This document shows, one piece after another, positions 8,155-15,841 of a DNA stretch of 18,616 bases. A program made the translations under genes and the position numbers. The notes under the pieces are model-generated. The model was not told where the DNA came from and searched no databases. It worked only from the letters and a program-made list of their open reading frames with translations. The DNA comes from CANIZL01 sp043788645. Lineage in GTDB: Bacteria; Verrucomicrobiota; Verrucomicrobiia; Limisphaerales; UBA9464. The stretch is taken from the NCBI GenBank assembly GCA_043788645.1, contig JAYVTS010000251.1:1-18616 (forward strand). The letters run 5' to 3'. Position 1 is the stretch's first letter. Each line of letters begins with the position of its first letter.

Positions 8155-9381
8155 ATGTTCATTGATGAAATCAAAGTCTACGCCAAAGCGGGGCATGGCG
8201 GCAAAGGGTGCGTCTCATTTCTTCGCGAGGCGTATCGTCCCAAAGGGGGTCCTGCCGGCGGCAACGGGGGCATGGGCGGGGACGTGATCCTGGAAGCGGA
8301 CCATGATTTAAACAATCTGATTGCTCAGTATTTTCAGTCCAAACTGATCGCCGATGACGGCGGCGGGGGCATGAGCAAGGGCAAAGACGGTAAGGCGGGC
8401 AAAGATCTCATCATCAAGGTTCCGTGCGGCACCTTGGTCTGGCGAAGCCGCGATACCACTCCTCTCCCTAAGGGAGTCACTCCCAAAGGGGCTGCGATGG
8501 AAGATCCCACGGAGGAAACGGAAGAAACCGAGACTGGCGAGCTTTCGGCGCGTATCCAGGTGGCCGGTTCCAAGCGGCCGGTCATTCGCAATTCGGCAGG
8601 TGTTCGGGCCATGGAAATCGATTTGGGCTCCGCCAAAGACGAGAGTAAGGAGACCGATGAGTTTGAAGCTCCCAAAGAATTGATCTGCGATCTGATCCAA
8701 CACGGGCAGCGTTTTGTCTTGTGCAAGGGTGGTCGGGGCGGGCTGGGCAACCGGAATTTTGCGACTGCACGGCATCAATCACCCCGTTTTGCTCAACCCG
8801 GTGAAGTGGGGATTGAGGGCGACTACGTCCTGGAACTAAGGATTGTAGCGGAAATCGGCATCATCGGATATCCCAACGCCGGGAAATCAACGCTTCTCAC
8901 CGCAATTTCAAAAGCGCGTCCGAAAATTGCCCCCTACCCCTTCACCACTCTCACCCCTCAAATTGGGATCGTTGAATACGCGGATTGGCATCGTCTAACC
9001 GTGTGCGACGTTCCCGGATTGATTGAGGGTGCCCATCAAAATGTAGGCCTGGGACATGCTTTCTTACGCCACGTTCGTCGCTGCCGCGTGCTGGTCTTTT
9101 TGCTCGATATGGCGGGTACCGATGGCCGAGAACCCTGGGATGACTACCGAAAATTGGTAAAAGAACTGGAGCTGTACGATCCGACCTTGCTGGAGAAGCC
9201 CCAATTGGTGGCTGCCAACAAAATGGATGAGCCCCAAGCGGAGGCGAACTTGAAAATCTTCAAGCGCAAAATGCGGAAGGTGTCGGTGTTGCCCATTTCC
9301 GCAGCCTTTGATGAAGGCGTTCCCAATTTCAAAGCGGCGATCCGCGAAGCCGTGGAGGCGGTCGGGGCGGTCCGGGATTGA
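8155..9381 (+). CDS. obgE: Obg/CgtA GTPase with enlarged Obg domain
   Basis: 408 residues. Obg is a ribosome-associated GTPase acting in 50S assembly and stress control. The glycine-rich Obg fold (1-225) shows FIDEIKVYAKAGHGGKGC, GGPAGGNGGMGGDV and KGGRGGLGNRNFA. The G domain carries G1 GYPNAGKS (238-245), switch region PFTTLTPQ, G3 DVPGLIEGA (285-293), G4 NKMD (355-358) and G5 SAA (382-384), all intact. The C-terminal OCT domain seen in some Obg proteins is absent. Residues about 97-177 are an extra, Glu/Thr/Lys-rich stretch between GTLVW and LICDLIQHGQR, where standard Obg has a loop of about 10 residues. It lies in the usual rplU-rpmA-obgE order, but a terminator stands before it, so it needs its own promoter or read-through. 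No Shine-Dalgarno lies close to the ATG. Confidence 0.97.
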   Translation: MFIDEIKVYAKAGHGGKGCVSFLREAYRPKGGPAGGNGGMGGDVILEADHDLNNLIAQYFQSKLIADDGGGGMSKGKDGKAGKDLIIKVPCGTLVWRSRDTTPLPKGVTPKGAAMEDPTEETEETETGELSARIQVAGSKRPVIRNSAGVRAMEIDLGSAKDESKETDEFEAPKELICDLIQHGQRFVLCKGGRGGLGNRNFATARHQSPRFAQPGEVGIEGDYVLELRIVAEIGIIGYPNAGKSTLLTAISKARPKIAPYPFTTLTPQIGIVEYADWHRLTVCDVPGLIEGAHQNVGLGHAFLRHVRRCRVLVFLLDMAGTDGREPWDDYRKLVKELELYDPTLLEKPQLVAANKMDEPQAEANLKIFKRKMRKVSVLPISAAFDEGVPNFKAAIREAVEAVGAVRD

Positions 9382-9387
9382 GGGCGT

Positions 9388-10695
9388 TCAGTCGATTGAA
9401 ACGATAATCCGATAGAACTGCACCTCGGTTGAACCGCTTATCGTTCCCGCCCACTCCGCTTCGCCCGAAGCGCTATAGCGGAAGGTGCCGTCCGCCGAGT
9501 GCCAATGGCCTAATTCATCGGCACTTTCGATTTGATAGTGTCGGTTCGAAGTAAAAGGAAAACTCAGAATCGGTTGACGATTCGGTCCGATGTGGGCCGC
9601 CGTGATTCGGAGTTTGCTCGCAAAATCTTTGGGATCCGTGCCCGCCCGAAATTCATCGGCGTTGCTGACACCATCTCCATCGAAATCTCCGATTCCAGAT
9701 TGAGTCAAATCTCCAAACACCGCTTGCTCCCAATCATCCGGCAAGCCATCCGCATCGGTGTCTTGATCCGTCACGAGCACCCCGTCTATTTCGAGGCTTG
9801 CCGGGGTGCCCAAAAGATTTTCTTTGCTCACCCAATTGGGATAAACACCGCCTCCAACACCCATGCCACTCGCCGCGGCCCGAGCCCGATGGAGCGCGCT
9901 GAGCATGACTCGAAGGCGACCCTCCTGGAGGGCTCTCTGCACATAGCCCAGGACGAGCGGTTGAGTGAGGTCGAGGTCAAAGTTGAATCGAGTGCCGTCG
10001 GGCACCTCTTCGCCCGGATTCACCGCGGAAGTCTGCCCGATCGCAAACGGGTGGACCTCAAAAGGATCGGTGGCTTGACCGACATTGTTGCTAACATCTT
10101 CGAGCATACCGTCTGGCCCGAAATCGGCGGCAAACGCATTGCGGGTGCCGTACGCGACATTGGTTGGATTGAGGCTCGAATTAACGTGACCGAAGGGCGA
10201 CGCCTCCGTGAACGTTGCCGTCGTGAATCCGCCGCGAAAATCCACTCCATAGAGTTCTACCGGTCGTCCTGGATCGGTGTCAGGCAAGGCCAATGCATTC
10301 GTCAAATACGTGCGGTAACTATCATAGGTAGGATCATAGACAAAGGACGCCTGGGCGGGCACTGGGGTATGTTCGACCGTGACGCGAACTCGGCGAATGA
10401 AGTAGCGCGTGGGCGGGGCATGGGTGGCGAGTTGATCTGCCGTCTCCCAGCCGATGAGAAACTGGCCATCGCGCGTATCAAAACGGAGATCGAAAGACGC
10501 CCAAGTAGGGGCGACCGGACGTTGGCCATCGAAATCACCAAACGGATAAACCCACCGATCCAGGGTAGGTATTGAGTAACGCAGACTAAAATCACCCGCA
10601 ACCAAGGAGGGGCTCCCGGCCCAATGCAGGAAAAATGCTGATACCATTGCTCCGCCGAAGCGAATCATTCGGAATGGGTTGTGTCGCAATTGCAT
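9388..10695 (-). CDS. Secreted protein with thrombospondin-3-like Ca2+-binding repeats
   Basis: 435 residues from ATG 10695; TTG 10707 and ATG 10668 are alternatives, none with a clear ribosome binding site. The signal peptide covers about residues 1-33 (hydrophobic GAMVSAFFLHWAGSPSLVAG). Residues 34-300 are a beta-rich domain that I do not recognise. Residues 310-323 (DQDTDADGLPDDWE) and 336-355 (GDFDGDGVSNADEFRAGTDP) are two Asp-rich loops of the thrombospondin type 3/dockerin-like kind, likely Ca2+-binding. The last 75 residues form a terminal beta module ending VQFYRIIVSID. It follows the PEP-CTERM gene by 24 bp on the same strand and is probably co-transcribed with it. It converges with obgE, leaving only 6 bp between the stops. 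There is no catalytic signature. Confidence 0.85.
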   Translation of the reverse strand: MQLRHNPFRMIRFGGAMVSAFFLHWAGSPSLVAGDFSLRYSIPTLDRWVYPFGDFDGQRPVAPTWASFDLRFDTRDGQFLIGWETADQLATHAPPTRYFIRRVRVTVEHTPVPAQASFVYDPTYDSYRTYLTNALALPDTDPGRPVELYGVDFRGGFTTATFTEASPFGHVNSSLNPTNVAYGTRNAFAADFGPDGMLEDVSNNVGQATDPFEVHPFAIGQTSAVNPGEEVPDGTRFNFDLDLTQPLVLGYVQRALQEGRLRVMLSALHRARAAASGMGVGGGVYPNWVSKENLLGTPASLEIDGVLVTDQDTDADGLPDDWEQAVFGDLTQSGIGDFDGDGVSNADEFRAGTDPKDFASKLRITAAHIGPNRQPILSFPFTSNRHYQIESADELGHWHSADGTFRYSASGEAEWAGTISGSTEVQFYRIIVSID

Positions 10696-10719
10696 TCGGA
10701 GGCGCAAAAGGCGACTGAA

Positions 10720-11382
10720 TCAGACTCGACGGCGAAAGTGGTAACAACCCGCCGCGAGGCCTGCAAACAAGAGCGCCCAAGCGCCGGGCTCTGGAGTAGT
10801 TTGGACATCCAATGTAGCCGAATCGAAGCTCACGCTGGGACCTGAGGCGATGAAGTTTATTGTAAGAGCCGAGGCGTTGAGGCCGACGAGGTTCCAGGTC
10901 CACTCGGAGGAAACAATGGCGCCGGGTCCCTGGCCCACGAATGGGGCGCGACTGAGTTCGACCTGTGGGGTCGTCAGGGTTCCACCGGAATAGGTGAGAG
11001 CAATCGAGCTATAATCGAGTTCCGTGCCAACGGTCCGCGCTTGAAAGACCACCAGTCCGAGCGGCCCGCCCGCGGCGTAGCTGACGGTAAAGCTGGAAGC
11101 ACTCGGCTGATTGTAGATGTTGCCAGTACCGGTGATGAATGCGTCGGCCTGGGTTTGAATTAACCGGGCGGTGATGGCGGTACTGCCTGGAAGGTCGGGA
11201 GAATTACCTGGGGCACCTACTGCCACCGTGAAATTTTCCCACCCTGCGACCGCGCTTCCGGGGGCGCCACGAAAGGAAGGAACGACAAAAGCGTTCGTGC
11301 TCGCCTGGATCGCGGTCGAGGCGCACGCAAAGGCGATTACGGTCTTGATTGTCATTGTGAGAGGGAACTTCGTCACGGTCAT
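10720..11382 (-). CDS. PEP-CTERM sorting-domain protein
   Basis: 220 residues from ATG 11382. This start has an AAGG about 9 bp upstream and gives a proper signal peptide (KTVIAFACASTAIQAS); ATG 11355 is also possible. The mature part is a Ser/Thr/Ala-rich beta protein of unknown role. The C-terminus TPEPGAWALLFAGLAAG followed by CYHFRRR is a complete tripartite PEP-CTERM signal: the PEP motif, a hydrophobic helix and an Arg cluster. Such proteins are recognised by an exosortase, cleaved near PEP and delivered to the envelope or extracellular matrix. The exosortase is not in this window. It is the first gene of a likely two-gene unit with the Ca-binding-repeat protein. Confidence 0.88.
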   Translation of the reverse strand: MTVTKFPLTMTIKTVIAFACASTAIQASTNAFVVPSFRGAPGSAVAGWENFTVAVGAPGNSPDLPGSTAITARLIQTQADAFITGTGNIYNQPSASSFTVSYAAGGPLGLVVFQARTVGTELDYSSIALTYSGGTLTTPQVELSRAPFVGQGPGAIVSSEWTWNLVGLNASALTINFIASGPSVSFDSATLDVQTTPEPGAWALLFAGLAAGCYHFRRRV

Positions 11383-11549
11383 GAACCCTAACCTTGCCAC
11401 AAGATTCGCCGCACGCCAGTGATCGAACGTAATGGACAAAAGAACGACGCAGGGTGCCGTCTTGCGGCCGACCGCGGATGTGTCGCCGAAACCCTCCTCC
11501 GCAAGGCCCCATTGAAACGGCGAATTCCTCGGGATCTTTCCAATAAACC

Positions 11550-14300
11550 TCAGCCTGGAACGGTCGTCAACTCACTCAGCCATTGGCCCGCTTCAGTGTA
11601 GGCTGCTCGATAGGCGTAATCGGGCGGGCCATCGCAAGTAGCCAATCGGGCCGCCTCGGACGCATGCCGGGCAACCGCCGCTGGATCACCCGCCCGAGAA
11701 GCTAGGCTGGCCAATACCAGGTAGGCGTCCGCGCCCGGCAACACATAGCCGCTACGCTCGGTGATCAGTACGGCTTCTTCCGCCAATCGACGAGCTTCTG
11801 CCGGTTCACCCATATCCACTCGCAGCCGGGCCAAATCAACGAGTATATCGGCTTCCGTCTCGACCAAATTATTTCTGCGACAACGAGACAACGCCTCATT
11901 TAAATGACGGTCCGCTTCATCGAACTGACCGCCCAAACGTTCACTCGCACCGATGAGCCAATGAGCCCTCACATAGTCGCGAACGGGATAGACAAAGTGG
12001 GGGACAGACGCGGTTTCCTCAGCGAGTTCAAGAGCCCGCCGGGCCGCCGTCAGCGCCCAAGAAGTCGGGGGCTCCGTAAAAGTTCGACGGAATGATTGTC
12101 GCTGCCGGTGCAATTCCCGAATGGCGCGATAGGCCCACACCACCCCTTGCAATTGCGCATGATTTTGGTCCTCGCCCACTTTTAAAGCGGCCGCCAAGGC
12201 CGCGTCGGCTCCCGTCCATTCACCCCGATAAGCAAGCAGCCTTCCTAATTCCTGATGTCCTACGGCCTCTTGAAGTTCGTTCCCCATTTCTCGGCAGAGT
12301 GCAATGCTGCGCATTAAATTGGCTTCCGCCGAACGTAAAGCGCCGAACTTTGCCTGGTCGTCCGCCAAATTTGCCAAAGAAATCGCTAGATTACTTCGAT
12401 CCTTAGATTTTTCAAACGTGGGATTCACGCGCTCAAACAGTGGCGCGGACCGGCGCGGCTGACCACTGAAGCTATAAGAATTAGCCAGCGAGTTGAGCGT
12501 CCACGCCTGGGCACTCTCATCGGTGAGGCGGGGCGGCCGGTCTTCGCCCTCGGGAAACAGCGCCAGCAGCAAATCAATTTCCAGCTGATAGGCGCCAAAC
12601 TGATACGATATACAGCCCGCCAGACGGCTGGAATAGAGGGCGTGCGCCTCATCAAATTGTCCCGCCCGGATCGTATGATGATAGAGCTCAATCACCGTCG
12701 ACAAATCATCGACGGACTGAACGTTTTTGCGTCGCGGCATTGCCCTGAAATAATCTCGTAACTGGGCATGAGCGGCCGCCCGATCAGAAACCGGTAGCTG
12801 ACGATAGGCGTAGCGCCTGACAATGGGATGGAGATCAAAGCGATCTGTCTTACGATCATGTTGCAGCAGTCCGCGCGACTCCAAATCACGAAGGTCCGTA
12901 ACCAGTCCGCTGAGGGAAGACGCAATCGCCTGGAGGGCATCCAAGTCCACCGGGCCACGAAAGCAGGCGATGCGGGCGAGAAGATTTTTTCGCACGGCCG
13001 TCAGACCGTGATCAGACTCCACCAATACCTGATGCTGGCGCTGAACCAGATCTCCACTCAACTCCAACGGAAAAATAGCGGCGATATCACCCGCCTGGTG
13101 ATCATTCCCGAGAATCATACCCGCTAAAAGCCGGAGCGTGAGGGGATGATAACCGACTGCGTCGCCGACCGCTTCGATGTCTGAACGTCTTCCGCGAATC
13201 CCGTGGGCCTGGAAAAAATCCACGGCTTCTGCGGGATGCATCTGGGCCAATTCCATCTCGCGACAACGGTTGACATTGGGGGAATTGGGACTGGTCAGCA
13301 CCCGCGGCAGATGCCGCGTGGTGAGCAACACTTTGCCGTAGATCCCGGGTTGGCTAATAATTCGATGCAAGAAATCCTCTGCCAGCGGCGATAGGCAATC
13401 CAACTCGCGAAGGTCCGGCATCGCCTCATCAGTTTGATACGCAGGATTCAGACCTCCAAAAGCGCGGAGAGCCCGCTCGAATCCGTCCAATACCAACAAA
13501 GTACCCGGTTGCTCCAATGCTCGCAGGACTTTGCTAACTTGTTCTCGCAGCGGAATGGTGCGGGGATCCAGGAGTCCTTCGGAGAGATAGGCTAACGCTT
13601 GGGCCAAAAAGCTCTCAAAACTGGCGTCGTTTTCGTAAAAACTCCACCAAACGATCCGCGACCATGCTTCAGGATCGACTTCCTCCATGAGCCAGTGCCA
13701 GGCCAAAGCACTTTTACCAAAGCCACCCAGAGCTCGCAAGACCAAGACGGGATGTTCGGTATCGTGCTGGAGCCATTCAGTGAGCAGCCGATGTTCGACC
13801 CGTCTGCCAGTAAAAATCGCGGACGCCGCGTAGGGATGAGCCAGATGCCAGCAGGATCGGGTGGGTTGCGCCAGCACGGAAGAGTCGGGTGGCTTCCCGA
13901 GCGCGATAAGGAGCTGTTTCCAGGCCAATTCCAGATCTGCGCCCTCAGAAAAATCAAGTTGAGCCAACCCCGCCAGCCAGCGTGGTGTTTGAGCGCCCGA
14001 TTTCAACAATGGAATCAATCGGGTTCGAAAACTCTCCGGATTCCTCGTTTGCAAGAGCACCTTCTCAACCTCCGGCCCACCTTCCGCGAAATAATGAGGA
14101 GTGAGAATCAATAGAATTCTTCGGCAATTCAGCCAACCGAGATTGTCTTGGCCCAAACGAATACTCCCGGCGGAAAAGTCATCGTCTTCGAGCAAAACTC
14201 GCACTCGGGCTTCCTCTAAACGGGGAAGCAAGACGCTCCGAACCCACCCTTGGTCAGGGCGACTGCATGAGAGATAAACATCGTACTGAAACTGGCTCAT
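11550..14300 (-). CDS. TIR-NTPase (STAND/NB-ARC-like)-TPR protein, candidate NLR-like immune protein
   Basis: 916 residues from ATG 14300 (a GTG lies one codon upstream). The order is effector, switch, sensor. Residues 4-130 are a TIR domain: YDVYLSCSRPDQGWV, DDDFSAGS, RRILLILTPHYF and a Glu-containing EVEKVLLQ helix where TIR NADases keep the catalytic Glu. Residues about 160-500 are a P-loop NTPase of the STAND class: Walker A GGFGKSAL (about 192-199), Walker B LLVLDGFE (268-275), sensor-like LLTTR (325-329), GYHPLTLRLLAG (from 383, the GLPL-like block) and LHPIVRRYAY (490-499, winged-helix MHD-like block). From 535 to the end run helical TPR-type repeats, closing with a CDGPPDYAY motif. 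Proteins of this plan sense a ligand through the repeats, oligomerise with ATP and activate the TIR (NAD+ cleavage or signal making) in anti-phage defence. That role is inferred, as no other defence gene is adjacent. Confidence 0.93.
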   Translation of the reverse strand: MSQFQYDVYLSCSRPDQGWVRSVLLPRLEEARVRVLLEDDDFSAGSIRLGQDNLGWLNCRRILLILTPHYFAEGGPEVEKVLLQTRNPESFRTRLIPLLKSGAQTPRWLAGLAQLDFSEGADLELAWKQLLIALGKPPDSSVLAQPTRSCWHLAHPYAASAIFTGRRVEHRLLTEWLQHDTEHPVLVLRALGGFGKSALAWHWLMEEVDPEAWSRIVWWSFYENDASFESFLAQALAYLSEGLLDPRTIPLREQVSKVLRALEQPGTLLVLDGFERALRAFGGLNPAYQTDEAMPDLRELDCLSPLAEDFLHRIISQPGIYGKVLLTTRHLPRVLTSPNSPNVNRCREMELAQMHPAEAVDFFQAHGIRGRRSDIEAVGDAVGYHPLTLRLLAGMILGNDHQAGDIAAIFPLELSGDLVQRQHQVLVESDHGLTAVRKNLLARIACFRGPVDLDALQAIASSLSGLVTDLRDLESRGLLQHDRKTDRFDLHPIVRRYAYRQLPVSDRAAAHAQLRDYFRAMPRRKNVQSVDDLSTVIELYHHTIRAGQFDEAHALYSSRLAGCISYQFGAYQLEIDLLLALFPEGEDRPPRLTDESAQAWTLNSLANSYSFSGQPRRSAPLFERVNPTFEKSKDRSNLAISLANLADDQAKFGALRSAEANLMRSIALCREMGNELQEAVGHQELGRLLAYRGEWTGADAALAAALKVGEDQNHAQLQGVVWAYRAIRELHRQRQSFRRTFTEPPTSWALTAARRALELAEETASVPHFVYPVRDYVRAHWLIGASERLGGQFDEADRHLNEALSRCRRNNLVETEADILVDLARLRVDMGEPAEARRLAEEAVLITERSGYVLPGADAYLVLASLASRAGDPAAVARHASEAARLATCDGPPDYAYRAAYTEAGQWLSELTTVPG

Positions 14301-14346
14301 CACAGGTTTGTTCCGTCAACATTGAGGCCCATCAAGATGCTTAACG

Positions 14347-14417
14347 CCACTGGCTTCAGTGGAACAAGGAGCTCCGCAGAGTTCCGATCTCTAGTGGTAA
14401 GCGCAAGCGGACTAGAG
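14347..14417. repeat. Cluster of three short inverted repeats
   Basis: Three hairpins lie in a row. CCACTG-GCTT-CAGTGG is at 14347-14362. GGAAC...GTTCC is at 14361-14385, with GGAGCTCC inside it. CTCTAGT-15 nt-ACTAGAG is at 14389-14417, whose loop can itself close as GC-GCAA-GC. The first two share two bases, so they are partly alternative. This could be a structured RNA or a set of protein-binding sites. Confidence 0.5.
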
Positions 14418-14529
14418 GAGCCAAAAACTCCCTGATTCCCACGATGATCCCACCACTTCATGAGTAGTACCTATCAGAAATCGGATTTAATGCCAAGCAT
14501 TGACTTCATCTTGAGAGGCTGCTCCGTAG

Positions 14530-14555
14530 AAATTCTTCCTTCCTTTGAAGAATTT
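14530..14555. repeat. 9-bp perfect inverted repeat
   Basis: AAATTCTTC and GAAGAATTT flank an 8-nt loop (14539-14546). This is AT-rich, symmetric and typical of an operator or a small hairpin. It lies about 150 bp before the aldolase gene. Confidence 0.5.
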
Positions 14556-14707
14556 GTCGTCTGGGCCGAAGTTTCAATTTCTCAAAACCTACCAGCTGCA
14601 CCTCACAACCTACGGGTAGAAACCGTCCCATCGACAGAATTCCTGATTCCAGCATAGCTCACAGAACTCTTGGCGGTCATCACGCCCATCAGTACCCTGG
14701 TTCTCCT

Positions 14708-15625
14708 ATGAAACTTAAGCTCCCGTTAACCGGCATTATCCCGCCACTCGTGACACCTCTGCTTGACCGTGACACCCTCGATGTCGCGGGTCTCGAACGA
14801 CTCCTGGAACACCTTCTCGCCGGTGGCATTCACGGGATTTTTGCCCTGGGTACTACCGGTGAGGCCCCCGGATTGGGCTACCGCCTCCGGCGAGAACTGA
14901 TTGATCGAGTCTGCCGCCAAGTCGCCAGGCGAGTTCCGGTTCTGGTGGGAGTTACCGATACCGCGTTTGTCGAATCGGTCGCCTTGGCTCAACACTGCGC
15001 GGACGTCGGTGCCTCCGCGGTGGTCTTGTCGGCCCCGTATTATTTTCCAGCCGGCCAACCGGAGCTGAGGGAATACCTGACGCATATTGTGCCTCAGCTC
15101 GTCTTGCCCGTGGTCCTCTACAACATGCCCAGCCTGACCAAAATCACGTTCGGCAAAGACACGGTGCAAGCGGCGATGGCGGATCCGAGGATTATCGGAC
15201 TAAAAGACAGCTCGGGAGACATGTCCTATTTTCATCAGATCTTGCATTTAATCCGCCAACGGCCCGATTGGGGCTTGATGATTGGTCCCGAAGAATTGCT
15301 GGCCGAGTCTCTCCTGCTAGGCGGACACGGAGGGGTGAGCGGCGGCGCGAATATTTTTCCAAAACTTTTTGTCGAACTTTGGGCAGCCGCGACCCGGGGC
15401 GACCTCGTCCGCACCCAAGCGCTCCACGCGCAGGTTCAACAACTGAGTCGCACGGTCTATTCGGTCGGGAGACATCCCACTTCCTGGCTCAAAGGTATTA
15501 AATGTGCGTTAGGCGTGAAAGGTTTGTGCAGTGACTTCATGGCGGAGCCCTTCCATCGATACCGCGCCGAGGAACGCGAACTCGTTGCCCACGCACTGCG
15601 CGAATTGGGTGAGCCGGTGCGATGA
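14708..15625 (+). CDS. DapA-superfamily aldolase/lyase (not clearly DHDPS)
   Basis: 305 residues, a normal length for the DHDPS/N-acetylneuraminate lyase family of class I (Schiff-base) TIM-barrel aldolases acting on pyruvate-type substrates. Visible motifs are IIPPLVTPL at the N-terminus, GTTGEAPGL (48-56) holding the pyruvate carboxylate, Tyr138 in YNMPSLTK and the Schiff-base Lys166 in GLKDSSGD. In true dihydrodipicolinate synthases the YN(V/I)PxRT motif carries an Arg that binds aspartate semialdehyde. Here that position is Leu, so lysine biosynthesis is doubtful. A 2-keto-3-deoxy sugar-acid aldolase, 4-hydroxy-2-oxoglutarate aldolase or similar is more likely. No Shine-Dalgarno is seen. 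No sugar-acid pathway genes are adjacent. A 27-codon ORF overlaps its stop by ATGA. Confidence 0.93.
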   Translation: MKLKLPLTGIIPPLVTPLLDRDTLDVAGLERLLEHLLAGGIHGIFALGTTGEAPGLGYRLRRELIDRVCRQVARRVPVLVGVTDTAFVESVALAQHCADVGASAVVLSAPYYFPAGQPELREYLTHIVPQLVLPVVLYNMPSLTKITFGKDTVQAAMADPRIIGLKDSSGDMSYFHQILHLIRQRPDWGLMIGPEELLAESLLLGGHGGVSGGANIFPKLFVELWAAATRGDLVRTQALHAQVQQLSRTVYSVGRHPTSWLKGIKCALGVKGLCSDFMAEPFHRYRAEERELVAHALRELGEPVR

Positions 15626-15705
15626 GTGAGGCAGCGAAATTGTGCGGATGGGATGAGTTCTGGTCGGCCTATTTCAAATCCCAGCACAAACTCATGCGAG
15701 CTTAA
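15622..15705 (+). CDS. Tiny ORF (27 aa) coupled to the aldolase by ATGA
   Basis: The start codon overlaps the aldolase stop codon in ATGA (15622-15625), the classic arrangement for translational coupling. The product starts MSEAAKLCGWDEFWSAYF and ends KLMRA; it is short, with aromatic residues and one Cys. I recognise no family. An ATGA overlap also arises by chance, so this is only a candidate. It stops 9 bp before another small minus-strand ORF. Confidence 0.22.
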   Translation: MSEAAKLCGWDEFWSAYFKSQHKLMRA

Positions 15706-15714
15706 AAAGCCGGA

Positions 15715-15840
15715 TCAGATCTCCGCGAAGCTCCTGCTGCTGACGCTGACGAAGCCTTCTGGACCATTGCCGTTGGTATGAGCGGCCAACTGGAAAATTC
15801 CGCCCACCGTGGCGTACTCGAGACGATTGTTGAATTTCAC
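15715..15840 (-). CDS. Possible small protein (41 aa) behind the aspartic protease
   Basis: A GTG codon starts 1 base after the protease stop (TGA-G-GTG) on the same strand, and the frame runs 41 codons to a TGA. The translation (GTG KFNNRLEYATVGGIFQLAA ... GFVSVSSRSFAEI) has a balanced, protein-like composition, unlike the Arg/Pro-rich shadow frames nearby. It could be a coupled small gene or the displaced tail of an older, longer reading frame. No family is recognised. Confidence 0.28.
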   Translation of the reverse strand: MKFNNRLEYATVGGIFQLAAHTNGNGPEGFVSVSSRSFAEI

Positions 15841-15841
15841 C

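Larger units (their letters stand above)
14304..14707. other. Divergent intergenic region between TIR-STAND and aldolase genes
   Basis: About 400 bp without a convincing gene. A 65-codon plus-strand ORF (14460-14657) has no ribosome binding site and no recognisable features. The region is dense in perfect inverted repeats (listed separately) and must hold the promoters of both divergent genes. Confidence 0.55.

Noticed and set aside
9532..10575. Long plus-strand ORF (347 codons) opposite the Ca-binding-repeat protein
   Set aside because: The translation is Arg/Ile-rich with no motifs, while the minus strand encodes a signal peptide, DxDGD loops and a known terminal module.
14460..14657. 65-codon plus-strand ORF in the divergent intergenic region
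   Set aside because: No ribosome binding site and no recognisable sequence; it contains a 9-bp inverted repeat, which suits a regulatory site better.
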